64,000 bases of DNA. Source: 630D-37 sp037478835. GTDB lineage: Bacteria > Chloroflexota > Anaerolineae > Anaerolineales > Villigracilaceae. The notes beneath the pieces were generated by a model. The model had not been told where the DNA came from. It made no database searches and worked only from the letters and a program-made list of their open reading frames with translations. The position numbers and the translations under genes are program-made. Where the stretch lies: contig JBBFLV010000002.1 of assembly GCA_037478835.1 (NCBI GenBank), forward strand, positions 62,001 through 126,000. The letters run 5' to 3'. Below are positions 34,337 through 43,171 of the stretch, piece by piece (the stretch's first letter is position 1; each line of letters starts with the position of its first letter).

Positions 34337-34417
34337 GGTTGATCCTCAAAGTGGGAGTGGAAATTTTTCTTAGTTTGTCAGAAAATATCATAATCAATTA
34401 ATTTTATTTATGATGTT

Positions 34418-34439
34418 GCAATTTTTATCATAGAATTGC
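34418..34439. promoter_or_regulatory. Inverted repeat in the AT-rich divergent promoter region
   Basis: GCAATT (34418-34423) and AATTGC (34434-34439) with ten bases between, within an unusually AT-rich stretch (34375-34440) that also has CATAA/TTATG repeats. The location between divergent genes at 34336 and 34559 suits a shared operator. Exact promoters not resolved. Confidence 0.4.
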
Positions 34440-34558
34440 GATGGCGTCAAGCGCGAACACACCTGCCACTTAAACAAATGCTCCGCCAACTATCCTGATG
34501 TGGTATACTGCACCGATGACACCATCACACTACCGGCACATTTCTCCAGGAGGAACCT

Positions 34559-35770
34559 ATGGATTTTAATACTGCCGATGATAGCGTCATGCGTCGCATC
34601 CGTGCCATGAATCAGCGCGTCCAGGGCCTGAAGGACTTGGACCTCTATTTTTACAACCAGCCCATTCAGGAGATCAAGGGAGGGGCGCGCGTGCTGGTGA
34701 ATGGCCGCGAGATGGGCATGTATGCCTCGTATAGCTACCTCGGCCTGATCGGTCACCCGCGCATCAATAAGGCGGCAAAAGATGCCATTGATCGTTTCGG
34801 CAGCGGCACGCACGGCGTGCGCACCCTGGCCGGCACCCTGACCATCCATCAGGAACTGGAAGAAACGATCGCCGCCTTCAAACATGCCGAAGCTGCCATC
34901 ACCTTCTCTTCCGGTTATGCCACCAACCTGACCGTGATCTCCACCCTCATGGGCCGCGGCGATTACGTCCTCTCGGATAAGCTCAACCACGCTTCCATCG
35001 TGGATGGATGTCTGATGTCCGGCGCCGAATTCCGCCGCTTCCGCCATAACGACATGGAGGACCTGGAACGTCGTCTGCAGCAGGTGCCGCCGGATGCCGC
35101 CAAACTGGTGATCGCCGATGCCGTCTTCAGCATGGATGGCGATATCATCGACTTGCCGCGCATGGTCGAACTCTGCCGCAAGTACAACGCCTGGCTGATG
35201 ATCGACGAGGCCCATTCCGTGGGCGTGCTCGGCGAGACCGGTCGTGGCATCGAAGAACACTTTGGCCTGGAAGATGCCATTGATATCAAGATGGGCACCC
35301 TGAGCAAGACCATCCCCTCCGTGGGCGGTTACGTGGCCGGCAAAAAGGAACTGATCACCTACCTGCGCCACGCCAGTCGCGCCTATATCTTTTCGGCAGC
35401 CTTGCCACCGGCCCAGGCGGCGGCGGCCAACGAGGCCTTCAAGGTGATCCTAGATGAACCCTGGCGTATCCAGCGCTTACGAGAAAACACCCAAATCTTC
35501 ATCCAGGGGCTGAAATCGGCCGGCTTTGATACCATGTTCACCCAAACGGCAATTGTCCCCGTGCTCTGCGGCTCGGATGAGCGCGCCTTTATGATGACGC
35601 GCGAATGCCAACACCACGATATCTTCGTCTTGCCGGTCGTTTCCCCGGCCGTGCCGGAGGGCTTGGCGCGCCTGCGTGCCACCGTCACCGCCGCACACGA
35701 TCCCAAAGATATTGAACATGCCATTGAAGTCATCGCCGAGGCCGGCCGCAAGATAGGCATCATCGCCTGA
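34559..35770 (+). CDS. Alpha-oxoamine synthase (KBL / AONS / SPT-like)
   Basis: 403 residues, PLP fold type I. Signature segments: MYASYSYLGLIGHPRI, FGSGTHGVRTLAGT, FSSGYATNLTVIS, MIDEAHSVGVLGETGRG (the PLP-binding Asp and His) and MGTLSKTIPSVGGYVAG with the Schiff-base lysine. These enzymes condense an amino acid with an acyl-CoA (glycine + acetyl-CoA, alanine + pimeloyl-CoA, serine + palmitoyl-CoA). The N-terminal extension of about 45 residues resembles serine-palmitoyltransferase-like members, but substrate cannot be fixed. AGGAGG sets the start. Confidence 0.92.
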   Translation: MDFNTADDSVMRRIRAMNQRVQGLKDLDLYFYNQPIQEIKGGARVLVNGREMGMYASYSYLGLIGHPRINKAAKDAIDRFGSGTHGVRTLAGTLTIHQELEETIAAFKHAEAAITFSSGYATNLTVISTLMGRGDYVLSDKLNHASIVDGCLMSGAEFRRFRHNDMEDLERRLQQVPPDAAKLVIADAVFSMDGDIIDLPRMVELCRKYNAWLMIDEAHSVGVLGETGRGIEEHFGLEDAIDIKMGTLSKTIPSVGGYVAGKKELITYLRHASRAYIFSAALPPAQAAAANEAFKVILDEPWRIQRLRENTQIFIQGLKSAGFDTMFTQTAIVPVLCGSDERAFMMTRECQHHDIFVLPVVSPAVPEGLARLRATVTAAHDPKDIEHAIEVIAEAGRKIGIIA

Positions 35771-35783
35771 GAGAAGAGGGCGC

Positions 35784-36833
35784 ATGGTCCGCATTGCCCG
35801 CGTTTTCGGCATAGGCGTCTATATTCATCCCACCTTTTGGCTGCTGATCGTTTGGGTTGGCCTGGGCGATTTTCTACGTTCGCGTTCTCTGAATAGCGCT
35901 CTGCAGGGAGTGCTGTTTATCCTTGTCCTCTTTGCCTGCGTGGTGCTTCACGAGTTCGGCCATGCCCTGATGGCGCGCCGCTATGGAGTGCGCACCCGTG
36001 ATATTACCCTCTATCCCATCGGTGGCGTCGCGCGCCTCGAACGCATCCCGGAACAACCCCTCCAGGAACTGTGGATCGCCTTCGCCGGGCCGGCCGTCAA
36101 TGGCCTGATCGCCCTGCTCCTGTGGTCCGTTTTGCAACTACCGTTTTCCATCTCGGCCTCTTCGTTCTGGTCTCGGGTTCTGACTGTCAATCTCTTCCTG
36201 GCGGGCTTCAACCTGCTCCCGGCCTTCCCGATGGATGGTGGACGGGTGCTGCGCGCCTTGCTGGCGCTCAAGATGGACTACCTACGCGCCACCTCGATCG
36301 CCACCCGCGTCGGCACGGCACTGGCCTTCCTCTTCGGCGCCGTGGGCATTTTCGGCAATCCCATGCTCCTGTTCATCGCCCTCTTCGTCTGGCTGGGAGC
36401 GACGGAAGAAGGCGAACTCGTCCGTCGCCGGGCGGCCTTGAGCGGTGTGCCGGTGATGCAGGCGATGCTCACCCGTTACGATGTGCTTTCGCCTCAAAGC
36501 ACGCTGAAAGATGCCGTTCAGCTCCTACTGGCCGGCACCCAACCCGATTTTCCTATCGTCGAAAACGGACGAGTCGTGGGCATGCTCACGCGCGAAGCAC
36601 TGGCGCAAGGCCTTTCCCATCTTGGCGAGGACGCGCCGGTCACCGAAGTGATGATCGCTGTCCCTGTCGAAGTGCATCCACAACAACCCCTCAATGATGT
36701 CCTCCCCTTGTTTCAGGAAACGGGTCTGCATACCCTCCCCGTTACGCGCGATGGAGAACTGATCGGCCTGCTGAACAGCGAAAACATCTCCGACCTCTTG
36801 CTGATCCAATCTGCCAAACGATCCTCCAGCTGA
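35784..36833 (+). CDS. Site-2 protease family membrane metalloprotease with CBS domains
   Basis: 349 residues. About six membrane helices; zinc motif HEFGH at 56-60 (VVLHEFGHALMARRYG) and the third ligand in NLLPAFPMDGGRVLRA. A C-terminal pair of CBS domains (about 215-345: VMQAMLTRYDVLSPQ; VTEVMIAVPVEVHPQ) should bind adenine nucleotides and control the protease. This is the SpoIVFB/Rip3-like group of intramembrane proteases that cleave anti-sigma factors or other membrane proteins. It starts 14 bases after the synthase and ends one base before rlmI, likely one transcript. Confidence 0.94.
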   Translation: MVRIARVFGIGVYIHPTFWLLIVWVGLGDFLRSRSLNSALQGVLFILVLFACVVLHEFGHALMARRYGVRTRDITLYPIGGVARLERIPEQPLQELWIAFAGPAVNGLIALLLWSVLQLPFSISASSFWSRVLTVNLFLAGFNLLPAFPMDGGRVLRALLALKMDYLRATSIATRVGTALAFLFGAVGIFGNPMLLFIALFVWLGATEEGELVRRRAALSGVPVMQAMLTRYDVLSPQSTLKDAVQLLLAGTQPDFPIVENGRVVGMLTREALAQGLSHLGEDAPVTEVMIAVPVEVHPQQPLNDVLPLFQETGLHTLPVTRDGELIGLLNSENISDLLLIQSAKRSSS

Positions 36834-36834
36834 A

Positions 36835-38028
36835 ATGCATCGCCTGCTCCTGAAACCCGGTCGAGAGAAATCCCTCCTTCGTCGCCATCCCTGGGTCTTC
36901 TCCGGCGCGGTTGAACGGATCGTTGGATCCCCACAAGCGGGGGAAACGGTAGAAGTCCGCAGCGCAGATGGGCAATTCCTGGCCCAGGCCGCCTATAGCC
37001 CCGTTTCGCAGATCCGTGCTCGGGTCTGGACCTTTGACTCTCAGCCCGTAGATGCCGCCTTCCTGCGCCGACGCATCGAACGTGCCCTGGCGCAGCGCCG
37101 TGCCGCCGGCCTGCTCGATCACCAGGCCGTGCGCCTGATCTATGCCGAAGCCGATGGCCTGCCTGGGCTGATCGTCGATCGCTATGGCGAAGTGTTGGTC
37201 GTGCAGTTTCTCACGGCCGGCGCCGAATTCTGGCGCCAAACCCTACTTGACCTGCTCGTCGAACTCATTCCTTGTCGCGGCATTTATGAGCGTTCCGATG
37301 CCGAAGTGCGCACCCTGGAAGGCTTGCCGCAGCGCGAAGGCCTGCTGTGGGGCGAAGTGCCTCCTACCCTCACAATCCGGGAACATGACCTCCTTTTTCA
37401 GGTCGACCTGGCGCGTGGTCACAAAACCGGTTTCTATCTCGATCAACGGGCGAATCGCCTGCTTGTCCGTTCCCTGGCCGCCGATCGGGAGGTGTTGGAT
37501 TGTTTTTCCTACACCGGAGGCTTTGCGCTGAATGCCTTGGCGGGTGGGGCGCGTTCGGTGTTGGCCGTGGATACCTCGGCGGAAGCGCTTTCCCAACTGC
37601 GGATCAACCTGGCGCTTAACCACTTACCTGAAGAACGTTTAGAGACCCTCGAGGGGGATGTCTTTCAGGTGTTGCGCCGCTTCCGGGATCAGAACCGGCA
37701 GTTTGATCTCATCATCCTCGATCCGCCTAAATTTGCACCGACCGCCGCCCAAGTGGAAAAAGCGGCACGGGGATATAAGGATATCAATCTGCTGGCCTTC
37801 AAATTGCTGCGTCCTGGCGGTTGGCTGGTGACCTTCTCCTGCTCCGGCGGTGTGGATGCCGCCCTGTTTCAGAAGATCGTCGCCGCCGCCGCTTTGGATG
37901 CCGGCGTGGAAGCCCAAATCTTACACTTTCTCTTCCAAGATGCCGATCATCCCATCGCCTTGCACTTCCCGGAATCGGCCTATCTGAAGGGACTGGTGTG
38001 TCGGGTGCAGAAAGATACAACTTCGTAG
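36835..38028 (+). CDS. rlmI: RlmI-like 23S rRNA (cytosine-C5) methyltransferase
   Basis: 397 residues. N-terminal PUA domain (LLKPGREKSLLRRHPWVFSGA) followed by a Rossmann methyltransferase: VLDCFSYTGGFALNALAGGA (SAM motif), DLIILDPPKFAP (catalytic region) and SCSGGVDAALF with the catalytic Cys. RlmI methylates C1962 in E. coli 23S rRNA. Length matches. The stop TAG at 38026-38028 is supplied by the first copy of an intergenic repeat, so the C-terminus may have been altered by it. Confidence 0.9.
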   Translation: MHRLLLKPGREKSLLRRHPWVFSGAVERIVGSPQAGETVEVRSADGQFLAQAAYSPVSQIRARVWTFDSQPVDAAFLRRRIERALAQRRAAGLLDHQAVRLIYAEADGLPGLIVDRYGEVLVVQFLTAGAEFWRQTLLDLLVELIPCRGIYERSDAEVRTLEGLPQREGLLWGEVPPTLTIREHDLLFQVDLARGHKTGFYLDQRANRLLVRSLAADREVLDCFSYTGGFALNALAGGARSVLAVDTSAEALSQLRINLALNHLPEERLETLEGDVFQVLRRFRDQNRQFDLIILDPPKFAPTAAQVEKAARGYKDINLLAFKLLRPGGWLVTFSCSGGVDAALFQKIVAAAALDAGVEAQILHFLFQDADHPIALHFPESAYLKGLVCRVQKDTTS

Positions 38029-38133
38029 CATCAGGATTTATCCTGTGCCCTCCCGTAGCACCAAGATTTATCCTGTGCCGCCGCGGGGAGATTAGGGGTT
38101 AGGGAAGCGTGGCACTGCGCTTTAGCCTGTGCC
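38024..38133. repeat. Three copies of a 26-bp repeat downstream of rlmI
   Basis: Copies at 38024-38049, 38054-38079 and 38108-38133, of the form CGTAGCAYCARGATTTATCC plus TGTGCC. The first two differ in two bases; the third is diverged. The core AGGATTTATCCT in copy 1 is palindromic. Similar 'GATAAATCCTG' repeats are common in genomes of this kind. Confidence 0.75.
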
Positions 38134-38135
38134 AT

Positions 38136-38270
38136 TATCGACCGTAGACGGCAGACCGTGGACCGTAGCCTTCTCCCTTCTCCCTTCTCCCCTTCTCCTC
38201 CTCTCCCGTTCTCCCGCTCTCCTCCTCTCCCGTTCTCCCATTCTCCCGCCCTCTCCCATCCAGAGTACAA
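38136..38270. repeat. Low-complexity tract: ACCGTAGACGG motif and TTCTCCC homopyrimidine repeats
   Basis: 38136-38165 carries the CCGTAGACGGCAGACCGTGG string related to 17232-17290. 38165-38268 is almost pure pyrimidine, built from CTTCTCCC, GTTCTCC and CTCTCC units. Its complement resembles the purine tract at 56940-57030. No gene. Confidence 0.75.
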
Positions 38271-38311
38271 TATACCCATCCCCTCTCAATTTCCCAGAAA
38301 GGAGTCCCCTG

Positions 38312-39955
38312 ATGCCCCGCTTCTTTCTGATCCTCGCCCTGCTCACCCTCCTCACTGCCTGCGCCGCGCCGACCGGAGACGGTGGACCGTTGACCGTAGA
38401 CCTTACGACACCTACCACTACCTCTACCCCTCCACCGCCAACCTTCACTCCCATCCGCAAAACACCGACCCCTACCCTTACTCTCACCCCGCGTCCGGAA
38501 GAGCAGGCCAGAGCCCTGATCCCTCGCAACGTTCTCCAGGCCATGGATCGGCTTGGCATGCGCATCTTCACCTCTGAATCCCAAATTCCTGCTGATATCC
38601 GCTCATATATCCTTTTCAACCCAGAAACCCAAACTTTCACCCTGACCTATCAGAAACTTGTCGGCGTAGACGAAAACGGCCGAGGCCTTTACGAACCGAC
38701 CACCGTGGAACTCGATCCGCAAGGATTTGCCGTCAATCTGGGCTTCCGGCGCGTGCTTGTGCCGCCCTCTTCGGGAGAAACGCCGACCCCAACCGAGACT
38801 CCGGAACCTGCGTCATCCTATGAAGTCCGCCTGGAGGCCATGCCCCTTTCCATCCACCCGCCGCTTGCCCATGACCGATACGGCCGGAAGATCGACCTTC
38901 CCGTTTTTGTAAGCAAAGACGGCCAAGTCTTTTTCGTCAACCCCCTCACCAAAGAAATCCACAATCTTGAAAACTACCGCCCGTTTTCCCTTGCCGAATG
39001 CCAAAGCCTCAACGAATTCTGGGAAAAAGCCCCTGTCATCCCCCTTTCGGCGATAAACGACGGCACGGCTCACTTTGCCTTTTTCCTCAATTACCCCGAC
39101 CTCAAAGACGCCGAAGCTCCTGTCTATACAAACGATAGGTATGCTACCTTTAAGCTTTCACCAACCGATAAAACTGCGCCCATCTGGTATATCCCCTCCG
39201 ACAAAATCTCACCTTTTCATTATATCTGGATAGAATTTAACAACATCCAAGATAAAGCCGGAGAGAATTATCGCTATGCCTATTTCCGTCAGAGAATCCT
39301 TTGGGAAGAGCTTCCTTTTGGCCAGCCGGTTTTGCCGTATGCTTTTCGGGTGATCAATCCGGCAACTGGCGCTAAGCTTTGGGTTGCGCCTCAGATTTTG
39401 TATGACCCGCAAAACACCCAAGAAGCCGTTGACAAGCCTATAGATATTAGCGATCCAAAAAACGTAAAAATACTTTGGGTTGCCGCGGATATTGCAAACC
39501 TCCGTGGCGACCAGATAGAATTTATGTTAAAAGTTTATCCAAGATTTTTCCCTTATAACGCTAAATTTACTACAGAACGGCTTGGAAAGGCTTTTACTAT
39601 CTTTCTTACTCCTATTATCTACACTGACCCTAAGGTTTTCACCGATTGTGATTTTGTAATTTTTAAATCTCTTCGAAGAGATTACTCTTTTTCTGATTTT
39701 CCCGGCCTAGAAGGCTTGCTTGAGCTAGAAGGCAATAATCCGGTAGAAAAGATGACAGACAACGATGGCTACTATCTTCTTAAAGAGTTGTTTAATTACA
39801 AAGAGACCCAGTTAGGTTGGAATGATAATGAACGAAAAGATGGTCCTGCAGAATTGTATGTCCCTCTTCCTGATAAAGCCCAACTGATACTTTTTGCAGG
39901 AGTTCCATATCAGTTTGTCAATAATAACCTTGAGCTTCTTGGCCTAGAAAAATAG
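38312..39955 (+). CDS. Large lipoprotein of unknown function
   Basis: 547 residues from the ATG behind AAAGGAG. Signal MPRFFLILALLTLLTAC, with lipobox LTAC, then a Thr/Pro-rich linker (TTPTTTSTPPPPTFTP) typical of Chloroflexota surface proteins, and a soluble domain of about 450 residues without a recognised motif. GC content drops in the last third, and the AT-rich ORF that follows continues the trend, so the 3' part may have a foreign origin. The segment DGGPLTVDL is encoded by a copy of the ACCGTAGAC-type repeat. Confidence 0.85.
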   Translation: MPRFFLILALLTLLTACAAPTGDGGPLTVDLTTPTTTSTPPPPTFTPIRKTPTPTLTLTPRPEEQARALIPRNVLQAMDRLGMRIFTSESQIPADIRSYILFNPETQTFTLTYQKLVGVDENGRGLYEPTTVELDPQGFAVNLGFRRVLVPPSSGETPTPTETPEPASSYEVRLEAMPLSIHPPLAHDRYGRKIDLPVFVSKDGQVFFVNPLTKEIHNLENYRPFSLAECQSLNEFWEKAPVIPLSAINDGTAHFAFFLNYPDLKDAEAPVYTNDRYATFKLSPTDKTAPIWYIPSDKISPFHYIWIEFNNIQDKAGENYRYAYFRQRILWEELPFGQPVLPYAFRVINPATGAKLWVAPQILYDPQNTQEAVDKPIDISDPKNVKILWVAADIANLRGDQIEFMLKVYPRFFPYNAKFTTERLGKAFTIFLTPIIYTDPKVFTDCDFVIFKSLRRDYSFSDFPGLEGLLELEGNNPVEKMTDNDGYYLLKELFNYKETQLGWNDNERKDGPAELYVPLPDKAQLILFAGVPYQFVNNNLELLGLEK

Positions 39956-39990
39956 CTTGATCTTGATTTTTATCTCTTTTTCTCATATGA

Positions 39991-40569
39991 TGTATCTATA
40001 TACAAAGATTCCTAAAATTTGTAGGTTTCTATTTTATTTTTATCATAATCTTATTCTTTCTAACTTCCCTAAAATCCCCAACATATGCTGGTTGTAGTTT
40101 TAATTCTTACGGACAATGTACCGGTACTTGTTCTTGCCCTGCTGGTTGGAGTGGTAATTGCACTTGTGCACTAATTGATGGTGAATGTTATGAGGTTAAT
40201 TGTTATATTCCCACCAGCACTCCCGCAGGCGGTGGTGGTAGTGGTCCAGGTGTCCCCACCAACACGCCAGTACCAACAACAGCAGGAGAACCTTGCTCTA
40301 GTACTGCTCAGTGTGAAGAAAAGGTATGTAAGTGTCCAAACTGCATACCTAACTGTAGTGCTGTATGCATAAACGGCAGATGTTATGTCACCAACCCAAC
40401 TCCTGGAAGAGACAAAAAATGCAGTGATGGCGGCTGGGAGCCGTGGTCGGCCTGCACCTGCGATAAAGGCAAGTACGGCGGCTGCTCTGAGACAGATTAC
40501 TGCGGCCAAGTGAGATTCTGCAACGATCCGGGCTCCAATCATTATCAGATCAACTGCTGTATCCTCTGA
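39991..40569 (+). CDS. Cysteine-rich secreted protein lacking a normal start codon
   Basis: An open frame from 39991 to the TGA at 40567. After IQRFLKFVGFYFIFIIILFF, a good signal-peptide core, cleavage is expected after TYA at about 40089; the mature part of 161 residues has 24 cysteines (QCTGTCSCPAGW, CEEKVCKCPNC, WSACTCDKG, NCCIL) and a Pro/Thr/Gly linker (TPAGGGGSGPGVPTNTP). No ATG, GTG or TTG occurs before the signal peptide in this frame; a one-base deletion after the ATG at 39990 would join them. It could use ATA at 40000, be frameshifted, or hold a sequencing error. AT-rich, unlike its neighbours. Confidence 0.6.
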   Translation, partial: CIYIQRFLKFVGFYFIFIIILFFLTSLKSPTYAGCSFNSYGQCTGTCSCPAGWSGNCTCALIDGECYEVNCYIPTSTPAGGGGSGPGVPTNTPVPTTAGEPCSSTAQCEEKVCKCPNCIPNCSAVCINGRCYVTNPTPGRDKKCSDGGWEPWSACTCDKGKYGGCSETDYCGQVRFCNDPGSNHYQINCCIL

Positions 40570-40924
40570 AAAGTAGGCAGTGGTGATCCCACCAACTAAA
40601 ACAACGCCAGAGTTTTCCATCGTTTTCAGCGCAAATCTGCAAAGTACACCGTGCTCGGTGTCTGGTATACAAAACAAATTTGCCGAAACGCCTTGTTGTG
40701 CTTTTTTATACGTGTCATCCGCGTTCATCCGTGTCCTATCCGATAAAGCACTTGCGCTAAAACATGGTTTTTACGGTAGAGTCAATCCTGTACAGCCTAT
40801 CCGTTCTCTTCGGCATGTTAGAATACAAAGCCCTCGCTGCGGAGAGGGATGATTGCTAAATTTTTTCCTTCCGGGTATCATTAGTATCGGATTCGATTCT
40901 TTTCTAGTCTGTCAGGAGGTGTCT
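40570..40924. other. Intergenic region with dispersed-repeat string
   Basis: 355 bases without a supported gene. It holds GTCATCCGCGTTCATCCGTG at about 40714-40733, the complement of the strings at 23866 and 48155. The last 70 bases lead into the UPF0173 gene, whose AGGAGG is at 40915. Confidence 0.6.
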
Positions 40925-41611
40925 ATGTCAAATCAGCTCACCTGGTATGGACATGCTACACTGGGCATTCGGACCGGCGGCTATCGCCTGCTGATCGATC
41001 CGTTCTTCAGCGGTAACCCGGCGGCGACCGTCGGTGCGGACGCGGTGGAGGCCGATTACATCTTGGTCTCGCACGGGCATGGTGATCACGTCGGCGATAC
41101 GGTGGCGATCGCCAAACGCACCGGCGCCACGGTGATCAGCAATTTTGAGATCGTCAACTGGCTGAGCGCTCAAGGTGTGGAAAAAGTCCATCCCCAACAT
41201 CTCGGTGGCGGCTATCGGCATCCCTTCGGCTACCTGAAATTGACCTTTGCGATCCACGGTTCGGCGCTGCCGGATGGTTCGTATGGCGGCAATCCCTGTG
41301 GTTTTCTGCTCACCACGAATGATGGACGCAAAATTTACACCGCCCAGGATACCGGCCTGTTCGGCGATATGAAGCTGATCGGGGAGGAAGGGTTAGATGT
41401 GGCGGTGATCCCGATCGGGGATAACTTTACCATGGGGCCGGCGGATGCTTTGCGTGCCGTGAAGTTGCTCCAGCCCAAGGTGGTGGTGCCGATTCATTAC
41501 AATACCTGGCCGCTGATCGCGCAGGATGTGCAGGCTTGGGCCAAGCAGGTCGAAGCCGAGACCGGCACGCGCGTGGTGGTGCTCAAACCCGGTGAGAGCC
41601 TGGAGTTCTAA
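40925..41611 (+). CDS. UPF0173 metal-dependent hydrolase (MBL fold)
   Basis: 228 residues from MSNQLTWYGHATLGIRTGGY, the standard opening of UPF0173. Metal ligands: SHGHGDHVGDT (HxHxDH), TAQDTGLFGDM (Asp), and PIHYNTWPLI (His) near the end. A metallo-beta-lactamase-fold enzyme with two metals, probably hydrolysing an unknown small substrate in the cytoplasm. CAGGAGG precedes the ATG. The next gene (terC-like) starts one base after its stop. Confidence 0.95.
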   Translation: MSNQLTWYGHATLGIRTGGYRLLIDPFFSGNPAATVGADAVEADYILVSHGHGDHVGDTVAIAKRTGATVISNFEIVNWLSAQGVEKVHPQHLGGGYRHPFGYLKLTFAIHGSALPDGSYGGNPCGFLLTTNDGRKIYTAQDTGLFGDMKLIGEEGLDVAVIPIGDNFTMGPADALRAVKLLQPKVVVPIHYNTWPLIAQDVQAWAKQVEAETGTRVVVLKPGESLEF

Positions 41612-41612
41612 C

Positions 41613-42356
41613 ATGGAATGGATCTTCGAGCCTCAAAGCTGGATTGCGCTGATCACGCTGGTGGCGCTAGAACTGGTGTTGGGCGTGGATAATGCCATCT
41701 TTATCTCCATCCTGGCCTCTAAGTTACCGCCCTCCCAACAAAAAACAGCCCGGCAGGCCGGCATTGCCGCCGCAGTGATCACGCGTATTTTGCTCCTGCT
41801 CTCGATTTCCTGGATTATCGGGCTAAAAGAGCCTCTTTTCGGTGTTTTTGGATTTGAGGTCTCCGGGCGCGATCTGGTGCTTTTTGCCGGTGGTCTGTTC
41901 CTAATCTGGAAAAGCACCTATGAGATCCACCAACGCCTGGAGGGCGTGGAAGGTCATGCTTCGGCAAAGGTGCGACCGGCTTTCTGGAGCGTGGTGATCC
42001 AGATCATGTTCCTGGATATCGTGTTTTCGCTGGATTCGGTGATCACGGCAGTGGGGATGGTGACGCAGATTCCGATCATGATCATCGCCGTGATCCTGGC
42101 GGCGATCGGCATGCTTTTCACCGCCGGGTGGATCAGCGCCTTTGTGGAACGACATCCCACCGTCAAGATGCTGGCGCTGGCCTTTTTGCTGCTGATCGGT
42201 TTCACCTTGGTGGTGGAAGGGTTGCACCAGCACATCCCGAAGGGGTATATCTACTTTGCCATGGGCTTTTCGGTGTTTGTCGAGATGCTGAATTTACGCG
42301 TGCGTGCCGCTCAACCGGTGAGCTTGCGTCATCCCTACGTCCCTGAAAAGGAATGA
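41613..42356 (+). CDS. TerC-family integral membrane protein
   Basis: 247 residues, about seven membrane helices. Conserved LELVLGVDNAIFISILASKLP near the N-terminus and IMFLDIVFSLDSVITAVGM in the middle, both with acidic residues inside the membrane, define TerC (tellurium-resistance-type; some members export Mn2+ during protein metalation). Starts one base after the UPF0173 stop, and its own stop overlaps the next start as ATGA. Confidence 0.93.
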   Translation: MEWIFEPQSWIALITLVALELVLGVDNAIFISILASKLPPSQQKTARQAGIAAAVITRILLLLSISWIIGLKEPLFGVFGFEVSGRDLVLFAGGLFLIWKSTYEIHQRLEGVEGHASAKVRPAFWSVVIQIMFLDIVFSLDSVITAVGMVTQIPIMIIAVILAAIGMLFTAGWISAFVERHPTVKMLALAFLLLIGFTLVVEGLHQHIPKGYIYFAMGFSVFVEMLNLRVRAAQPVSLRHPYVPEKE

Positions 42357-43171
42357 GCACCGAAGACCGGTTTCCTATCGCCTTTGGCGAACGTTTACGC
42401 TCCCTGTTGATCCTGGTGCTTTTGCCGTTGGCGCTGATTCAATGGCTGCCGCTGGCGACGTTCACGTTCACCGTTCAGTTGCCGGGCTTCTATTTGGCGC
42501 AACCGATCAGCCTGCGCGCCGGGGTGACGTTGATCGTCGCCGGCCTGGCCGCCGCCGGGATGGATTGGCTCATCCGTTCTCACCCGTTGGCAAAGGGGAA
42601 TACGTTCCCCCATCTCCTTTTTCCGTTTCTAACGACGCTGGCCTTAGGGGGCATCCTGCCGTTCATTCCCGGCGGGATTTTGTGGTGGTCGGCTTTTCTC
42701 TTTGGCGCTGTACTGCTGGCGCTGGTTTTCACCGCCGAATTTATTACTCTGGATTCCGCGGCCCCTTTCTTTCCGCTGGCGAGCGGTGGTTTGACCCTTT
42801 TGGGGGTGATCCTGTTCTTGCTGATTGCCAGCTCGCTGCGCTTTGTTTCCATGCGACTGGCACTCTTACTGCCCACGCTGGGGCTGGTTACATTTCTGCT
42901 TTCCTTGCGCCTGTTTCGCCTCTACCTGCCGCAACGTTGGGAGCTATACTGGTCGCTTGGGTTGGCCTTGCTCGTGTTGCAAATTGCCGCGCCGTTGCAT
43001 TATTGGCCTCTTGCCGTCACGCCCTTCGGGTTAATGCTGGCCGGCTCCTTTTATGGACTTTTCTCGACGGCAGTGGCGCTGGTGGAGGGGAATCTCTCCC
43101 GTTGGACGGTGGTAGAGGCAGTGTGGATCGTTTTAGGGAGTTGGGGATTGGCGCTATGGCTCAATCGCTAA
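42353..43171 (+). CDS. Polytopic membrane protein of unknown function
   Basis: 272 residues with about eight hydrophobic segments and few charged residues in them (LLILVLLPLALIQWLPLATF, LLFPFLTTLALGGILPFIPG). No family motif seen. Coupled to terC-like (ATGA overlap) and overlapping the JAMM gene by 16 bases, so it is part of a compact membrane/metal operon. Confidence 0.82.
   Translation: MSTEDRFPIAFGERLRSLLILVLLPLALIQWLPLATFTFTVQLPGFYLAQPISLRAGVTLIVAGLAAAGMDWLIRSHPLAKGNTFPHLLFPFLTTLALGGILPFIPGGILWWSAFLFGAVLLALVFTAEFITLDSAAPFFPLASGGLTLLGVILFLLIASSLRFVSMRLALLLPTLGLVTFLLSLRLFRLYLPQRWELYWSLGLALLVLQIAAPLHYWPLAVTPFGLMLAGSFYGLFSTAVALVEGNLSRWTVVEAVWIVLGSWGLALWLNR

Noticed and set aside
34490..35371. 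Minus-strand ORF opposite the oxoamine synthase
   Set aside because: It is antisense to clear PLP-enzyme motifs, with composition typical of a mirror frame.
40171..40728. Minus-strand 185-codon ORF
   Set aside because: The plus strand codes a signal peptide and 24 cysteines here; the minus reading has no domain and runs into the repeat region.
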